Shown: in pieces, positions 53,278 through 62,832 of the stretch
Numbering within the stretch: position 1 is the stretch's first letter
How the letters are laid out: the number at the start of each line of letters is the position of its first letter
NCBI RefSeq assembly: GCF_015354735.1
Contig: NZ_JACEFJ010000003.1
Location: 434,001-498,000 of the forward strand
Length of the DNA: 64,000 nt
Direction of reading: 5' to 3'
Source: Pararhodonellum marinum
Lineage (GTDB): Bacteria > Bacteroidota > Bacteroidia > Cytophagales > Cyclobacteriaceae
Notes under the pieces: model-generated
What the model was told of the DNA's origin: nothing
Database searches by the model: none
The model's input: the letters and a program-made list of their open reading frames with translations, nothing else
Translations under genes and position numbers: made by a program

Positions 53278-55212
53278 ATGAGTCAATATTTTTTATCTTC
53301 GGCGATGATAATCGTTGTAATGGGTGTATCCGGTAGCGGAAAGACTACCATCGGCAAATTGCTTGCAGCCAAGCTTTCTCTGCCTTTTTTTGATGCGGAT
53401 GATTTCCATCCTGATTTCAATGTAAAAAAAATGGCATCAGGCATTCCTTTGGACGATTTGGATCGGCAGCCCTGGCTTGAAAAACTGGCCCAACATATCA
53501 TTGATTGGGAGCAGCATAAAGGTGCAGTCTTGGCATGTTCAGCATTGAAAGAAAAATACAGACAAATACTGGGGTCTAATAAAAAAATCAATTGGATTTA
53601 TCTCGATGGAAACAAAGATCTGATCGGCAACAGGATGCAAGCAAGGCTTGGCCACTACATGAAGGCAGGGCTATTGGATTCCCAGTTTGAAGCTTTGGAA
53701 ATCCCCTCTTATGGCATACATGCACCTATTGAAAGAGACCCCCAATCCATCATTCAACATATTTTACAAGCCTTGAACATACACCAAAACCTTTCAGAAA
53801 TCGGCATCCTCGGTATGGGTGTGATGGGGAAAAGTCTGGCACTGAATTGTGCGGAAAAGGGAATAAAAACCGCCATCTACAACCGGCATGTTCCAGGCAA
53901 GGAAGAGAAGATTGCACAAAATGTGGTAAAAGATAACCCGCAGATGCGCCATTTGATCCCTTTTGATGAGCTACAGGTTTTTCTCCATAACCTTGAAGTC
54001 CCCAGAAAGATACTTTTGATGATCCCCGCCGGTGAGGCTGTTGATCAACAAATACAACAATTGATTCCTTTTTTGGAGGATGGAGACGTGATCATTGATG
54101 GAGGAAATTCACATTATGAAGATTCATCCAGAAGAGCAGCTTTCCTAGAAAAAAACGGACTGAGATTTGTCGCTATGGGTGTATCGGGAGGTGAGGAAGG
54201 TGCCCGAAAGGGTCCGTCTATGATGCCCGGCGGAGACCGTGAGGCAGTCAAAGGCTTACTGCCTATTTTTGAAAAAATTGCAGCCAAGAACACCAACGGA
54301 GAACCTTGTGTGGCATACATAGGACCGGAGGGTTCTGGGCATTTTGTTAAAATGGTGCACAACAGCATTGAGTATGGTGAAATGCAACTTTTGGCAGAAG
54401 TTTATGGATTGATGCGATATTACTTTGCCATGCACCCTCCTCAGATTGCTGAAATTCTGGAGCAATGGCTTAATCAGGGAGAATCGAGTTACCTGCTGGA
54501 AATCACCATTGACATTATGAGGACCAAAGAAGGGCAGGAATATTTATTGGATAAAATTCTGGATCAGGCGGCACAAAAAGGAACCGGCGGCTGGTCGGTT
54601 GAAGCAGCCCTGAAACATGCCGTACCCTACGGGCCCTTAGTGGAAGCGGTAATGGCACGCATCATATCTTCGCAAAAATCAAACAGGCTTGCCCTTTCCA
54701 ACCTGTATGGAATCCAAAAACCCAAGGGCGACTTTGATTATTCGGAATTGTTGGAAGACCTTAAAAATGCTTACCGGACAGTAAGGATTCTGAATCATGA
54801 AATCGGCTTTTCCCTCATAAAACAAGCCTCAGATGACCATAAATGGTCACTAGATTTAGCGAAAATTGCCGGGATTTGGACGAATGGTTGTATCATACGC
54901 TCTGATTTGATGATGAAGTTATCCACATTATTGGATGAAAATAGTTACATTTTGGAAATGGATGACTATGTCAGCTTACTCAGGTCTGACCACAAAAGTC
55001 TTGGCAAGGTGATTTCAGCTTCCATAAATGCAGGGGTGGCCATACCAGTGATGTCTGCTGCATTTCAGTATTTTTTGGGCAGGGTCACAGCAAGTTCTTC
55101 TGCCAATCTCATTCAGGCCCAAAGAGATTATTTTGGTGCCCATACGTATCAGAGAGTCGATAAAGGTCCAGACGAATACTTTCATACCGAATGGAAAAAA
55201 TCAGGAGATTGA
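53278..55212 (+). CDS. Gluconokinase fused to 6-phosphogluconate dehydrogenase
   Basis: Two complete enzymes in one 644-residue chain. Residues 1-165 are a GntK-type kinase with P-loop GVSGSGKTT and LACSALKEKYR. Residues about 175-640 are a decarboxylating 6-phosphogluconate dehydrogenase: NADP motif GILGMGVMG, the signature GVSGGEEGARKGPSMMPGG, HNSIEYGEMQL and the C-terminal QRDYFGAHTYQR. Gluconate would be phosphorylated to 6-phosphogluconate and then oxidised to ribulose 5-phosphate and CO2. Direct transfer of the intermediate is possible. The start at 53278 is an ATG; a second ATG at 53305 would also leave a full P-loop. The gene stands alone. Confidence 0.93.
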   Translation: MSQYFLSSAMIIVVMGVSGSGKTTIGKLLAAKLSLPFFDADDFHPDFNVKKMASGIPLDDLDRQPWLEKLAQHIIDWEQHKGAVLACSALKEKYRQILGSNKKINWIYLDGNKDLIGNRMQARLGHYMKAGLLDSQFEALEIPSYGIHAPIERDPQSIIQHILQALNIHQNLSEIGILGMGVMGKSLALNCAEKGIKTAIYNRHVPGKEEKIAQNVVKDNPQMRHLIPFDELQVFLHNLEVPRKILLMIPAGEAVDQQIQQLIPFLEDGDVIIDGGNSHYEDSSRRAAFLEKNGLRFVAMGVSGGEEGARKGPSMMPGGDREAVKGLLPIFEKIAAKNTNGEPCVAYIGPEGSGHFVKMVHNSIEYGEMQLLAEVYGLMRYYFAMHPPQIAEILEQWLNQGESSYLLEITIDIMRTKEGQEYLLDKILDQAAQKGTGGWSVEAALKHAVPYGPLVEAVMARIISSQKSNRLALSNLYGIQKPKGDFDYSELLEDLKNAYRTVRILNHEIGFSLIKQASDDHKWSLDLAKIAGIWTNGCIIRSDLMMKLSTLLDENSYILEMDDYVSLLRSDHKSLGKVISASINAGVAIPVMSAAFQYFLGRVTASSSANLIQAQRDYFGAHTYQRVDKGPDEYFHTEWKKSGD

Positions 55213-55335
55213 TTTGCCGAAAATTTCATGGAATATTTAAACAGCACCTTCAATTGGCTGGCTTTAGATTTTCATAATCCAACTCAATGTGGTTTCTTTG
55301 TACATCGATTGAATTGACCCGCCAAGCCCTTAATC

Positions 55336-55947
55336 ATGAAAATAATTGCCATCGGCAGAAACTATGCCGAGCACATTCAGGAACTCAACAATGAAAGGCC
55401 CTCGTCCCCCGTTGTGTTCTTAAAACCCGACACAGCCTTATTAAAAAACAACCAGCCTTTTTATCATCCTGACTTTTCAGAAAATATCCACCATGAGGTT
55501 GAATTGGTCCTTAAGGTGTGCAAAGAAGGAAAGTACATACAAAAAGAATTTGCCCATCGGTATTTTGATCAGATCGGTATCGGCATTGATTTTACAGCAA
55601 GGGACCTCCAACAACAGTGTAAAGAAAAAGGCATGCCTTGGGAGATTGCCAAAGCGTTCAATGGTTCTGCGCCTGTTGGGAAATTCCTGCCCCTCGATGA
55701 ATTTGAAAACCTCAAAAACATCAATTTCCATCTGCAGGTAAACGGCAAAGTTCGACAAAAAGGGAATACCAACATGATGCTATTTGATTTTGAGACCATT
55801 TTAGCGTACGTCAGTCGCTTTTTTACCTTAAAAAAAGGAGACCTTATTTTTACTGGAACGCCTGCAGGAGTAGCCAAAGTCAATTTGGGTGACCGGTTGG
55901 AGGCATTTGTAGAAAACAGAAAACTGCTCGACTTTGAAATTAAATAA
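55336..55947 (+). CDS. FAH-family hydrolase, short form
   Basis: A 203-residue protein of the fumarylacetoacetate hydrolase family: IAIGRNYAEHIQELNNE at the start, the metal-binding HHEVELVLKV, and the TGTPAGVAKV loop. It lacks the N-terminal domain of longer members. The family includes oxaloacetate decarboxylases, acylpyruvases and isomerases; the substrate cannot be told from the sequence. The M23 peptidase gene starts inside its last 14 bases, so the two are translationally coupled. It is distinct from the fucose-operon member. Confidence 0.87.
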   Translation: MKIIAIGRNYAEHIQELNNERPSSPVVFLKPDTALLKNNQPFYHPDFSENIHHEVELVLKVCKEGKYIQKEFAHRYFDQIGIGIDFTARDLQQQCKEKGMPWEIAKAFNGSAPVGKFLPLDEFENLKNINFHLQVNGKVRQKGNTNMMLFDFETILAYVSRFFTLKKGDLIFTGTPAGVAKVNLGDRLEAFVENRKLLDFEIK

Positions 55948-57799
55948 GGCTGCACTGATTTTGTTGATCGGTGTAGTTGTTGTAGGATTTGCACCCATCG
56001 AAAAAGGCTACTACCAATTCCCCATCCGCTCCGGAATGGTCAATTATCTGTCAGGAAATATGGCGGAAATCAGACCCAACCATTTCCATAGCGGGATTGA
56101 CATCAAAACCGAGGGCAGACAGGGATTACCGGTGTATGCTGCGGCTGATGGCTATGTAAGCCGGATGAAAATCTCCTCTTTTGGCTATGGCAACATCATT
56201 TACCTGAGACATCCAAATGGGCAATACACTGTCTATGCCCATCTCAAAGACTTTGTTCCTGAAATAGGGCAAATCATGAAAGAAAAAATGTATGAACTGC
56301 AGCTGAATGAATTTGAGTATTTCCCGGAAGCCGGAAGCATTCCTGTCAAAAAAGGAGATGTCATTGCCTATTCCGGAAATACGGGAAGTTCTGCGGGTCC
56401 TCATTTGCATTTCGAAATCAGGGATAGCCTCGATAGAGCATTGGACCCTATGAAATTTGGGTTTGACGAAATCAAAGACGACATCCCACCTAGAGCGGTC
56501 AGGATTGCTTTGAAGCCTTTGGATATAGACAGCCGAGTTGAGGGATTGTTCCAGAGAAAAACCTACCCAGTGTACCTTGAGGGGAATAAATATGTAGTGA
56601 GAGAAAATATCCGGGTGAGTGGTAACATAGGTGTTGAGGTATATGCCTATGATCAATTAAATGATGCGCACAACAGGAACGGCTTTCCGATATTCAAGCT
56701 TTCGGTGGACAAAAAGCCGATATTTCATTTGGATGTCGATAAAATTGATTTCAATACGGGCAGGTTCCTCCTGATGCACACGCACCGAAACACATTTACC
56801 AAACTATATAAGGAAAATCAAAACCTGATGGATTTTTACCATCCGGACAGCACACTGAGCGGTTCCATTCGCCTTCTTCCTGAAGAAAAAAAAGAAATTG
56901 AAATCCTAATGCAGGATGTGTCCGGCAATTCTAGTAAAATTGAATTTCTCCTGCAAGGTGAACCGATAGAATTCGAATTGCGAAGGAACAACAGCACTTC
57001 AAGTGGAGCAACTTTGGATTATGATAAAAACCACTTGATCATCAATGGGATCCGAAACGGTCAGGAAAACCTGGCAAAGGTACATGTAGGCGGGTTGGTC
57101 TTGGAGATTCCACCGGTTTACCAAGGGACCAACAAAAGAACTTATCTCTGGGACATGGAATTAGGCCTTCCGGATTCCGTGGACATTTGTACAGAGACCG
57201 TTTTCCCACCAATAGTTGCAAAAATTCCGGCCAGAGAATCCTTCTTTTTCTCTGATGGAAATATCGAAATTCATTTTAGAGACCAAACCCTGCTGGCAGA
57301 CACATTCATTCGGGTAGAATCTACCGAACACCGTGGTTATCCAGGGGTGACGATCAACGATGAATTCGAGTACCTTTGGCAAAACATGGAAGTTGAAATG
57401 AATTTGCCCGGTTTTCAGGAGGAAAAAAATCAACTCCACGTTTATCAGTTGCATGCCCCGAACCGAAAAAATTTCGTTGGTGGAGAGTGGAACTCGGATA
57501 AAATCAGTTTCAAGACCAGAAATTTTGGTACTTTTGTTTTAGCTCGGGACAACAATCCACCAACCATAAGGCCCGTTCGGATCAACTCCAGGGAAATGAT
57601 GTTCAACATACAGGATGATCTTTCGGGGATAGATCTATTCGAACTCAAAGTCAATGGAGAATGGATTCAACTTCGCTATGAGTACAAATCCAATTTAATA
57701 TGGACGGATAAACTGAGAAATGAACCTTTCAAGGGCGATATTGAGCTGAAAGTAAGGGACAAGGCAGGAAATGAAAGGATTTTTAATTCCAAAATCTGA
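55934..57799 (+). CDS. Exported M23-family metallopeptidase with long C-terminal beta region
   Basis: A hydrophobic N-terminus (about 4-20) suggests a signal peptide. The M23 (lysostaphin-like) domain occupies about residues 35-170, with zinc ligands in HFHSGIDI and the GPHLHFEIRD motif; the VYAAADGYVSR strand is also typical. Such enzymes cut peptidoglycan peptides or act as scaffold in cell separation. The remaining 450 residues are beta-rich and without a known domain. The start is TTG at 55934, which overlaps the FAH gene. No other in-frame start precedes the domain as well, so the assignment is likely but not certain. Confidence 0.87.
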   Translation: MKLNKAALILLIGVVVVGFAPIEKGYYQFPIRSGMVNYLSGNMAEIRPNHFHSGIDIKTEGRQGLPVYAAADGYVSRMKISSFGYGNIIYLRHPNGQYTVYAHLKDFVPEIGQIMKEKMYELQLNEFEYFPEAGSIPVKKGDVIAYSGNTGSSAGPHLHFEIRDSLDRALDPMKFGFDEIKDDIPPRAVRIALKPLDIDSRVEGLFQRKTYPVYLEGNKYVVRENIRVSGNIGVEVYAYDQLNDAHNRNGFPIFKLSVDKKPIFHLDVDKIDFNTGRFLLMHTHRNTFTKLYKENQNLMDFYHPDSTLSGSIRLLPEEKKEIEILMQDVSGNSSKIEFLLQGEPIEFELRRNNSTSSGATLDYDKNHLIINGIRNGQENLAKVHVGGLVLEIPPVYQGTNKRTYLWDMELGLPDSVDICTETVFPPIVAKIPARESFFFSDGNIEIHFRDQTLLADTFIRVESTEHRGYPGVTINDEFEYLWQNMEVEMNLPGFQEEKNQLHVYQLHAPNRKNFVGGEWNSDKISFKTRNFGTFVLARDNNPPTIRPVRINSREMMFNIQDDLSGIDLFELKVNGEWIQLRYEYKSNLIWTDKLRNEPFKGDIELKVRDKAGNERIFNSKI

Positions 57800-57832
57800 A
57801 CGAATGAACTTAACCACAAAACAAATATCAAA

Positions 57833-58282
57833 ATGTCAGTAGAAGTAGGAAAAAAAGCCCCTGATTTTGAGGCCAAAGACCAAGATGGAAACCTCGTAAA
57901 ACTTTCCGATTTTAAAGGAAAAAAAGTCGTCATTTATTTTTATCCCAAAGACAATACACCGGGATGTACAGCGCAAGCCTGTAACCTGAGGGACAACTAT
58001 GAAGCACTTCAAAAATCAGGTTATGAGATCCTTGGGGTGAGCAGTGATTCGGAAAAATCACACCAAAAATTCATCGAAAAGCAATCTCTGCCGTTTTCCT
58101 TGATTTCGGATGAGGATTTGAAGGTGCATGAAGCGTACGGCACATGGGTAGAGAAATCCATGTACGGCAGAAAATACATGGGGACTGCAAGAACCACCTT
58201 CGTCATTGATGAATCAGGTATCATTACGGAAATCATCGATAAAGTAAAAACCAAAGACCACACCAATCAAATACTCAAATAA
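57833..58282 (+). CDS. bcp: Thioredoxin-dependent thiol peroxidase
   Basis: A 149-residue peroxiredoxin of the Bcp/PrxQ type. The peroxidatic Cys lies in NTPGCTAQACNLRD and a second, resolving Cys is five residues later. The APDFEAKDQDGNLVKLSDFKGK start and GTARTTFVIDESG are typical. It reduces hydroperoxides with thioredoxin in the cytoplasm. It sits 11 bases before the transketolase N-subunit gene, and 33 bases after the M23 gene, so a shared transcript is possible. Confidence 0.93.
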   Translation: MSVEVGKKAPDFEAKDQDGNLVKLSDFKGKKVVIYFYPKDNTPGCTAQACNLRDNYEALQKSGYEILGVSSDSEKSHQKFIEKQSLPFSLISDEDLKVHEAYGTWVEKSMYGRKYMGTARTTFVIDESGIITEIIDKVKTKDHTNQILK

Positions 58283-58293
58283 AACTCTCCACA

Positions 58294-59145
58294 ATGGAAA
58301 AAAAATCAATTGACCAGTTAAAAGAAATTTGCTCACAGGTAAGAAGAGATATTCTTAGGATGGTCCATGGGGTTCAATCAGGACATCCCGGGGCTTCTCT
58401 TGGCTGCACTGAATTCTTCGTAGCGCTTTATTTTAAACAGATGGAACACAATCCTGACTTTAAGATGGAGGGTAAAGGTGAAGACCTCTTTTTTCTATCC
58501 AATGGCCATATTTCACCGGTTTGGTACAGTATTTTGGCCAGAAGCGGATACTTCGATCTGGAGGAACTGAAAACATTTCGTAAGATAAATTCAAGGCTAC
58601 AAGGTCATCCCGCCACTGAAGAAAACCTTCCAGGCATCCGGGTTGCTTCCGGTTCTCTTGGACAAGGACTTTCTGTAGCCATAGGTGCAGCACAAGCCAA
58701 AAAAATAGATGGAGATGACAAAACCGTCTACGTCCTTATGGGAGACGGGGAACAGCAAGAAGGCCAAATATGGGAGGCAGCCATGTATGCTGCCCATCAC
58801 AAAGTGGATAACCTGATTGCCACCATTGATTATAATGGACAACAGATAGACGGGCCTACCAAAAAAATCATGGACCTTATCAGTCTGAAGGCCAAATATG
58901 AAGCTTTCGGCTGGCAGGTGGTAGAAACCAAATCGGGTAATGACCTTGAAGCGGTGTTGGAAGGTTTAAAAGAAGCCAAGCGTCTATCCGGCAAGGGCAA
59001 ACCTGTTCTTAATTTACTTTATACAGATATGGGATACGGAGTTGACTTTATGGTAGGTACCCACAAATGGCATGGTATTGCCCCCTCCGACGAACAGCTG
59101 GAAAATGGCTTGGCTCAATTGGAAGAAACCTTGGGTGATTTCTGA
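58294..59145 (+). CDS. Transketolase, N-terminal subunit
   Basis: A 283-residue protein covering the thiamine pyrophosphate-binding part of transketolase. It has SGHPGASLGCTE, the GSLGQGLSVAIG stretch and the GDGEQQEGQIWEA motif that holds pyrophosphate and metal. It must pair with the C-terminal subunit encoded 74 bases downstream to make an active enzyme. Split transketolases of this size are common in Bacteroidota and archaea. It links the pentose phosphate pathway with glycolysis. Confidence 0.93.
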   Translation: MEKKSIDQLKEICSQVRRDILRMVHGVQSGHPGASLGCTEFFVALYFKQMEHNPDFKMEGKGEDLFFLSNGHISPVWYSILARSGYFDLEELKTFRKINSRLQGHPATEENLPGIRVASGSLGQGLSVAIGAAQAKKIDGDDKTVYVLMGDGEQQEGQIWEAAMYAAHHKVDNLIATIDYNGQQIDGPTKKIMDLISLKAKYEAFGWQVVETKSGNDLEAVLEGLKEAKRLSGKGKPVLNLLYTDMGYGVDFMVGTHKWHGIAPSDEQLENGLAQLEETLGDF

Positions 59146-59219
59146 AAATTCTATAATCATTAAAGCTTTCAAAACGAACCTATAATGCTCACCTGACATT
59201 AGAAAAACCTTAACAAAAG

Positions 59220-60188
59220 ATGGAAAAAACACTTGATTTAAAATACACCTATACAGAAAAAAAAGACACAAGATCCGGATTTGGAGATGGATTCTTGGAA
59301 GTTGGAAGGAAAAACCCCAATGTGGTTGGGCTCTGTGCCGACTTGATAGGTTCTCTTAAAATGGGGGCATTTCAAAATGAATTCCCGGAACGATTCTTTC
59401 AGACAGGAATTGCGGAAGCCAACATGATGGGCATCGCTGCAGGACTTTCCATCAATGGAAAAATACCTTACACCGGTACATTTGCCAATTTTTCCACAGG
59501 AAGGGTTTATGATCAGATCAGACAATCCATTGCCTATTCTGATAAAAACGTTAAAATCTGTGCATCCCACGCCGGATTGACTTTGGGAGAAGATGGGGCT
59601 ACCCATCAAATTCTGGAGGATTTGGGTATGATGAAAATGTTGCCACACATGACGGTAATCAATCCTTGCGATTACAATCAGACCAAAGCGGCCACCATTG
59701 CCATCGCTGATTATGAAGGACCGGTATATTTAAGGTTCGGAAGACCAAGTTGGCCCATTTTTACCCCAGCTGACCAAAAATTCGAAATCGGAAAAGCCTG
59801 GAAAATGATTGATGGCAAGGATGTAACCATATTTGCTACGGGTCATTTGGTGTGGGAAGCGGTGGTGGCTGAAGCCATGCTCAGAGAAGAAGGCATTCAC
59901 GCAGAAGTCATCAACATCCATACCATCAAACCTCTGGATGAAGAAGCCATTTTGGAATCTGTAGCCAAAACCGGTTGCTGTGTGTCTGCTGAAGAGCATC
60001 AGATGAATGGTGGCTTGGGAGACAGTATCGCCCAAACCTTGATCAGAAACCATCCTGCTCCTATGGAAATGGTCGCTGTAAACGATTCCTTCGGTGAGTC
60101 AGGGGTTCCAACTGACTTGTTGCAGAAATATGGATTGAATGCCGAAAATATTGTGAAATCTGTAAAAAAGGCCATCGCAAGAAAGTAA
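59220..60188 (+). CDS. Transketolase, C-terminal subunit
   Basis: A 322-residue protein with the pyrimidine-binding domain (GIAEANMMGIAAGLSINGKIPY) and the C-terminal domain of transketolase, including CASHAGLTLGEDGATHQ and VYLRFGRPSWP. The conserved glutamate in FQTGIAEANM activates the cofactor. It forms the enzyme with the preceding N-subunit. The operon ends here with a strong terminator (60206-60246). Confidence 0.93.
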   Translation: MEKTLDLKYTYTEKKDTRSGFGDGFLEVGRKNPNVVGLCADLIGSLKMGAFQNEFPERFFQTGIAEANMMGIAAGLSINGKIPYTGTFANFSTGRVYDQIRQSIAYSDKNVKICASHAGLTLGEDGATHQILEDLGMMKMLPHMTVINPCDYNQTKAATIAIADYEGPVYLRFGRPSWPIFTPADQKFEIGKAWKMIDGKDVTIFATGHLVWEAVVAEAMLREEGIHAEVINIHTIKPLDEEAILESVAKTGCCVSAEEHQMNGGLGDSIAQTLIRNHPAPMEMVAVNDSFGESGVPTDLLQKYGLNAENIVKSVKKAIARK

Positions 60189-60205
60189 GCAATTGCTATT
60201 CATGT

Positions 60206-60246
60206 AAAAAATCTTCCTTTAGCATGCTAAGGGTAGATTTTTTTTT
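60206..60246 (+). terminator. Rho-independent terminator after transketolase operon
   Basis: A long imperfect stem centred on TTAGC/GCTAA (60219-60230), with flanking A-run (60206-60211) and T-run (60238-60246). Confidence 0.8.
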
Positions 60247-60281
60247 ATTTTTAACAAACATCAAACCCTATCCCAAAAATC

Positions 60282-61208
60282 ATGAACTTCCCCAAACCTA
60301 TACCTTCCTGCTCAATCTTGCTATTGTTGATTTTAGTATTTACCCAGCAAAATGCCATTTCCCAAATTGAAGGCGGAAAAAGCATCATTGCCAAAAACGC
60401 GGAAGTGACCAAAATCAAAGATGGATTTAAATTTACTGAAGGGCCTGCAGTTAACCGTATCGGTGATGTCTTTTTCACCGACCAACCCAATGACAAAATT
60501 CACAAATGGTCCTCTCTCACAGGAGAAGTAACCACTTTTGTGGAAGAGGCTGGAAGAGCAAACGGAATGTATTTTGAATTGGGTGGTAACCTGATCGCAT
60601 GTGTCGATATGGAGAACCAATTGTGGTCATTTGATGAAAAAGGAAATAAAACTGTTTTGATCGAAAATTTTAAAGGCAATCGCTTAAATGGCCCCAATGA
60701 TCTTTGGATTTCTCCTTTGGGTGGTATTTACATTTCAGACCCACTGTACAAAAGAGCTTATTGGGATAGAGACCCCAACATGCAGGTAAGCGGAGAACAC
60801 CTCTATTTTCTTAGCCCGGACAAAATCCAATTTTTCCCGGTTGATGAGAACCTGGTCAAGCCCAATGGTTTGGTGGGAACGCCTGACGGAAAAAAACTGT
60901 ACGTAGCAGACATTGGGGACAAAAAAACCTATGTATATGACATTGAAGAGGATGGTTATTTATCCAACAGAAGACTGTTTGTAGAGATGGGTTCTGATGG
61001 CATGACCATTGATCACAAAGGCAATGTTTATCTTACTGGTGACGGTGTGACGGTTTTCAATTCCAAGGGTGATAAAATTGCCCATATCCCTACGGGCGCC
61101 AGTTGGACTTCCAATGTTTGTTTTGGCGGAGGCGATAGAAAAACTCTTTTTATCACCGCAAGTGATGCTGTATATAAACTGGATATGAAAGTCAGAGGGG
61201 TTTGGTAA
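60282..61208 (+). CDS. Exported SMP-30/gluconolactonase-type beta-propeller
   Basis: A signal peptide (about 1-28, ending NAISQ) precedes a six-bladed propeller of the SMP-30 family. Conserved pieces are FTEGPAVNRIGDVFFTDQPNDKI, the RLNGPNDLWISPLGGIYISDP segment and VKPNGLVGTPDGKKLYVAD, whose Glu, Asn and Asp residues bind the metal. It should open sugar lactones in the periplasm; its natural substrate could be gluconolactone, linking it to the gluconate kinase/dehydrogenase at 53.3 kb, but this is inference. A terminator follows. Confidence 0.88.
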   Translation: MNFPKPIPSCSILLLLILVFTQQNAISQIEGGKSIIAKNAEVTKIKDGFKFTEGPAVNRIGDVFFTDQPNDKIHKWSSLTGEVTTFVEEAGRANGMYFELGGNLIACVDMENQLWSFDEKGNKTVLIENFKGNRLNGPNDLWISPLGGIYISDPLYKRAYWDRDPNMQVSGEHLYFLSPDKIQFFPVDENLVKPNGLVGTPDGKKLYVADIGDKKTYVYDIEEDGYLSNRRLFVEMGSDGMTIDHKGNVYLTGDGVTVFNSKGDKIAHIPTGASWTSNVCFGGGDRKTLFITASDAVYKLDMKVRGVW

Positions 61209-61233
61209 ACTTCCTGCCTGTAAGAGCAAATTA

Positions 61234-61268
61234 AAAGGCCATCAAGCAAAAATTGATGGCCTTTTTTT
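61234..61268. terminator. Bidirectional rho-independent terminator
   Basis: A perfect 11-base stem (AAAGGCCATCA at 61234-61244 with TGATGGCCTTT at 61254-61264), a 9-base loop and T-runs on both strands. It lies between the converging lactonase and S10 peptidase genes. Confidence 0.82.
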
Positions 61269-61353
61269 ATTCTAAGTAAAATCAATTAATTATATAATAA
61301 TGAGGTATTTATGATTTTTTGAAATACAGTAATTGGGGCAAAATTTTAGTCTT

Positions 61354-62832
61354 TCAGTATTTTGCGGGAACCCCCTCTCCTGGGAGCGTTTTCTGAATAA
61401 AATCCCTGATGTCGTCATTGGCATTTTTCAGATCCTCTGATCTGAGGTACATCATGTGCCCACTGCGATAACCTTTGAAAGAGAACCTGTCTTTCATTTT
61501 GCCACTGGGATCAATGTGCCACATGGTGTATTTGGCATCATAATAGGTGGTCGCCCCATCAAAGAAGCCACTCTGAATCATCGTATGCAAATAGGGATTC
61601 TGGGCCATCGCCTTTCGAAGGTTTTCTCCGGTATTGTCTCCACTCCTATCCCAAGGACTCACTGAGCCAAACATATTGTATTTAATATCTGTCTCGTACT
61701 TTAGCACATTTTTGATATAATGGTTGATGGCTGGAGTAAAGGAATGAAGCCATGAAGTCAGTTCTGCATTGAAATCCGGGCTGCTTCCGGCGTCATTTCT
61801 ATCCAAACCCTTGTACCTGGAATCCAACCTACCAATGGTAAATCCATCTTCCCTGAGCAGCTCTTTCCAAAAGAAATTGTTTGGAACATCCAGGCCATAT
61901 TGGGCTACTACCAACTCATTAAGTCCAGAGAACCTACTGAAGGATTTAATGGCTTCTTGTCTTTCTCCTTCAGTGGACCAAGCCCCTTTGGCCATAACTG
62001 GTAATAAAGTGTTTTGGGTGTATTGTTCAGACAGTTCCAATACCTCATCCAAATCTTTGGTCTGAAGGTCACTTGGGAGTTTTTGATGATACCATGCTGC
62101 AGCGGTAAAATAGGGCAATCGATTGGCCGCCCCGACCGGACCGTTTCTCTCGATGCCCAAACCTGTAGGTGAGACCAGGATTACCCCATTCAGATACATC
62201 CATTGGGCTTCTTGAAGTTCCAAAGCCAAACCTGAAACCCTCGTAGTGCCATAACTTTCTCCGATCAAATATTTGGGTGAGGGCCATCTATTGTATCTGG
62301 ACACAAAAGTGTTGATCCATTCAGCCAGGTATTTAATGTCCTGATTGACCCCAAAAAACTGTTCTTTTTTGGCATCTGGATCCACGATTCTGGAATAGGC
62401 TGTATTGACTGGATTGACAAAGACAATGTCAGCCACATCCAAGATCGAATGGGGATTGTCTTTGACACCATAGGGCTGAATGGGATACCCTTCGTCATCA
62501 ATCTTCAGTATTTTGGGACCTGTGTAGGCCAAATGCATCCACACTGACGCAGAACCAGGCCCCCCATTGAAAGAAATGACCAAGGGCCTTTTATCTCGGT
62601 CCGAAACATCATTTCGCTCATAATAGGTAAAATAAAGGGACGCGATGGGCTTGCCATCCTGATCCCAAACCGGCTGGGTCCCAGTAATGGCTGTGTAAGA
62701 TACATTTCTGCCTTTTATACTTACCTGACCTTTGGTTTGCACCACAGATTCAACATCAAGTTTGCGTTCCTGACCTATCGCTAATCCGGAAAAAAACAAG
62801 CAGAAAACCAGAATTGGTACAAATATTTTCAT
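61354..62832 (-). CDS. S10-family serine carboxypeptidase-like protein
   Basis: A signal peptide (about 1-20, ending GLAIG) precedes an alpha/beta hydrolase of the S10 family. It has the FNGGPGSASVW oxyanion segment, catalytic Ser in GESYGT, a likely Asp in GFFDGATTYYDAK and a His in YRSGHMMYLR. Bacterial members with this layout are probably periplasmic carboxypeptidases acting on peptides. It is the only gene on the minus strand here. The 597 bases upstream to the MerR start are nearly free of genes. Confidence 0.9.
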   Translation of the reverse strand: MKIFVPILVFCLFFSGLAIGQERKLDVESVVQTKGQVSIKGRNVSYTAITGTQPVWDQDGKPIASLYFTYYERNDVSDRDKRPLVISFNGGPGSASVWMHLAYTGPKILKIDDEGYPIQPYGVKDNPHSILDVADIVFVNPVNTAYSRIVDPDAKKEQFFGVNQDIKYLAEWINTFVSRYNRWPSPKYLIGESYGTTRVSGLALELQEAQWMYLNGVILVSPTGLGIERNGPVGAANRLPYFTAAAWYHQKLPSDLQTKDLDEVLELSEQYTQNTLLPVMAKGAWSTEGERQEAIKSFSRFSGLNELVVAQYGLDVPNNFFWKELLREDGFTIGRLDSRYKGLDRNDAGSSPDFNAELTSWLHSFTPAINHYIKNVLKYETDIKYNMFGSVSPWDRSGDNTGENLRKAMAQNPYLHTMIQSGFFDGATTYYDAKYTMWHIDPSGKMKDRFSFKGYRSGHMMYLRSEDLKNANDDIRDFIQKTLPGEGVPAKY

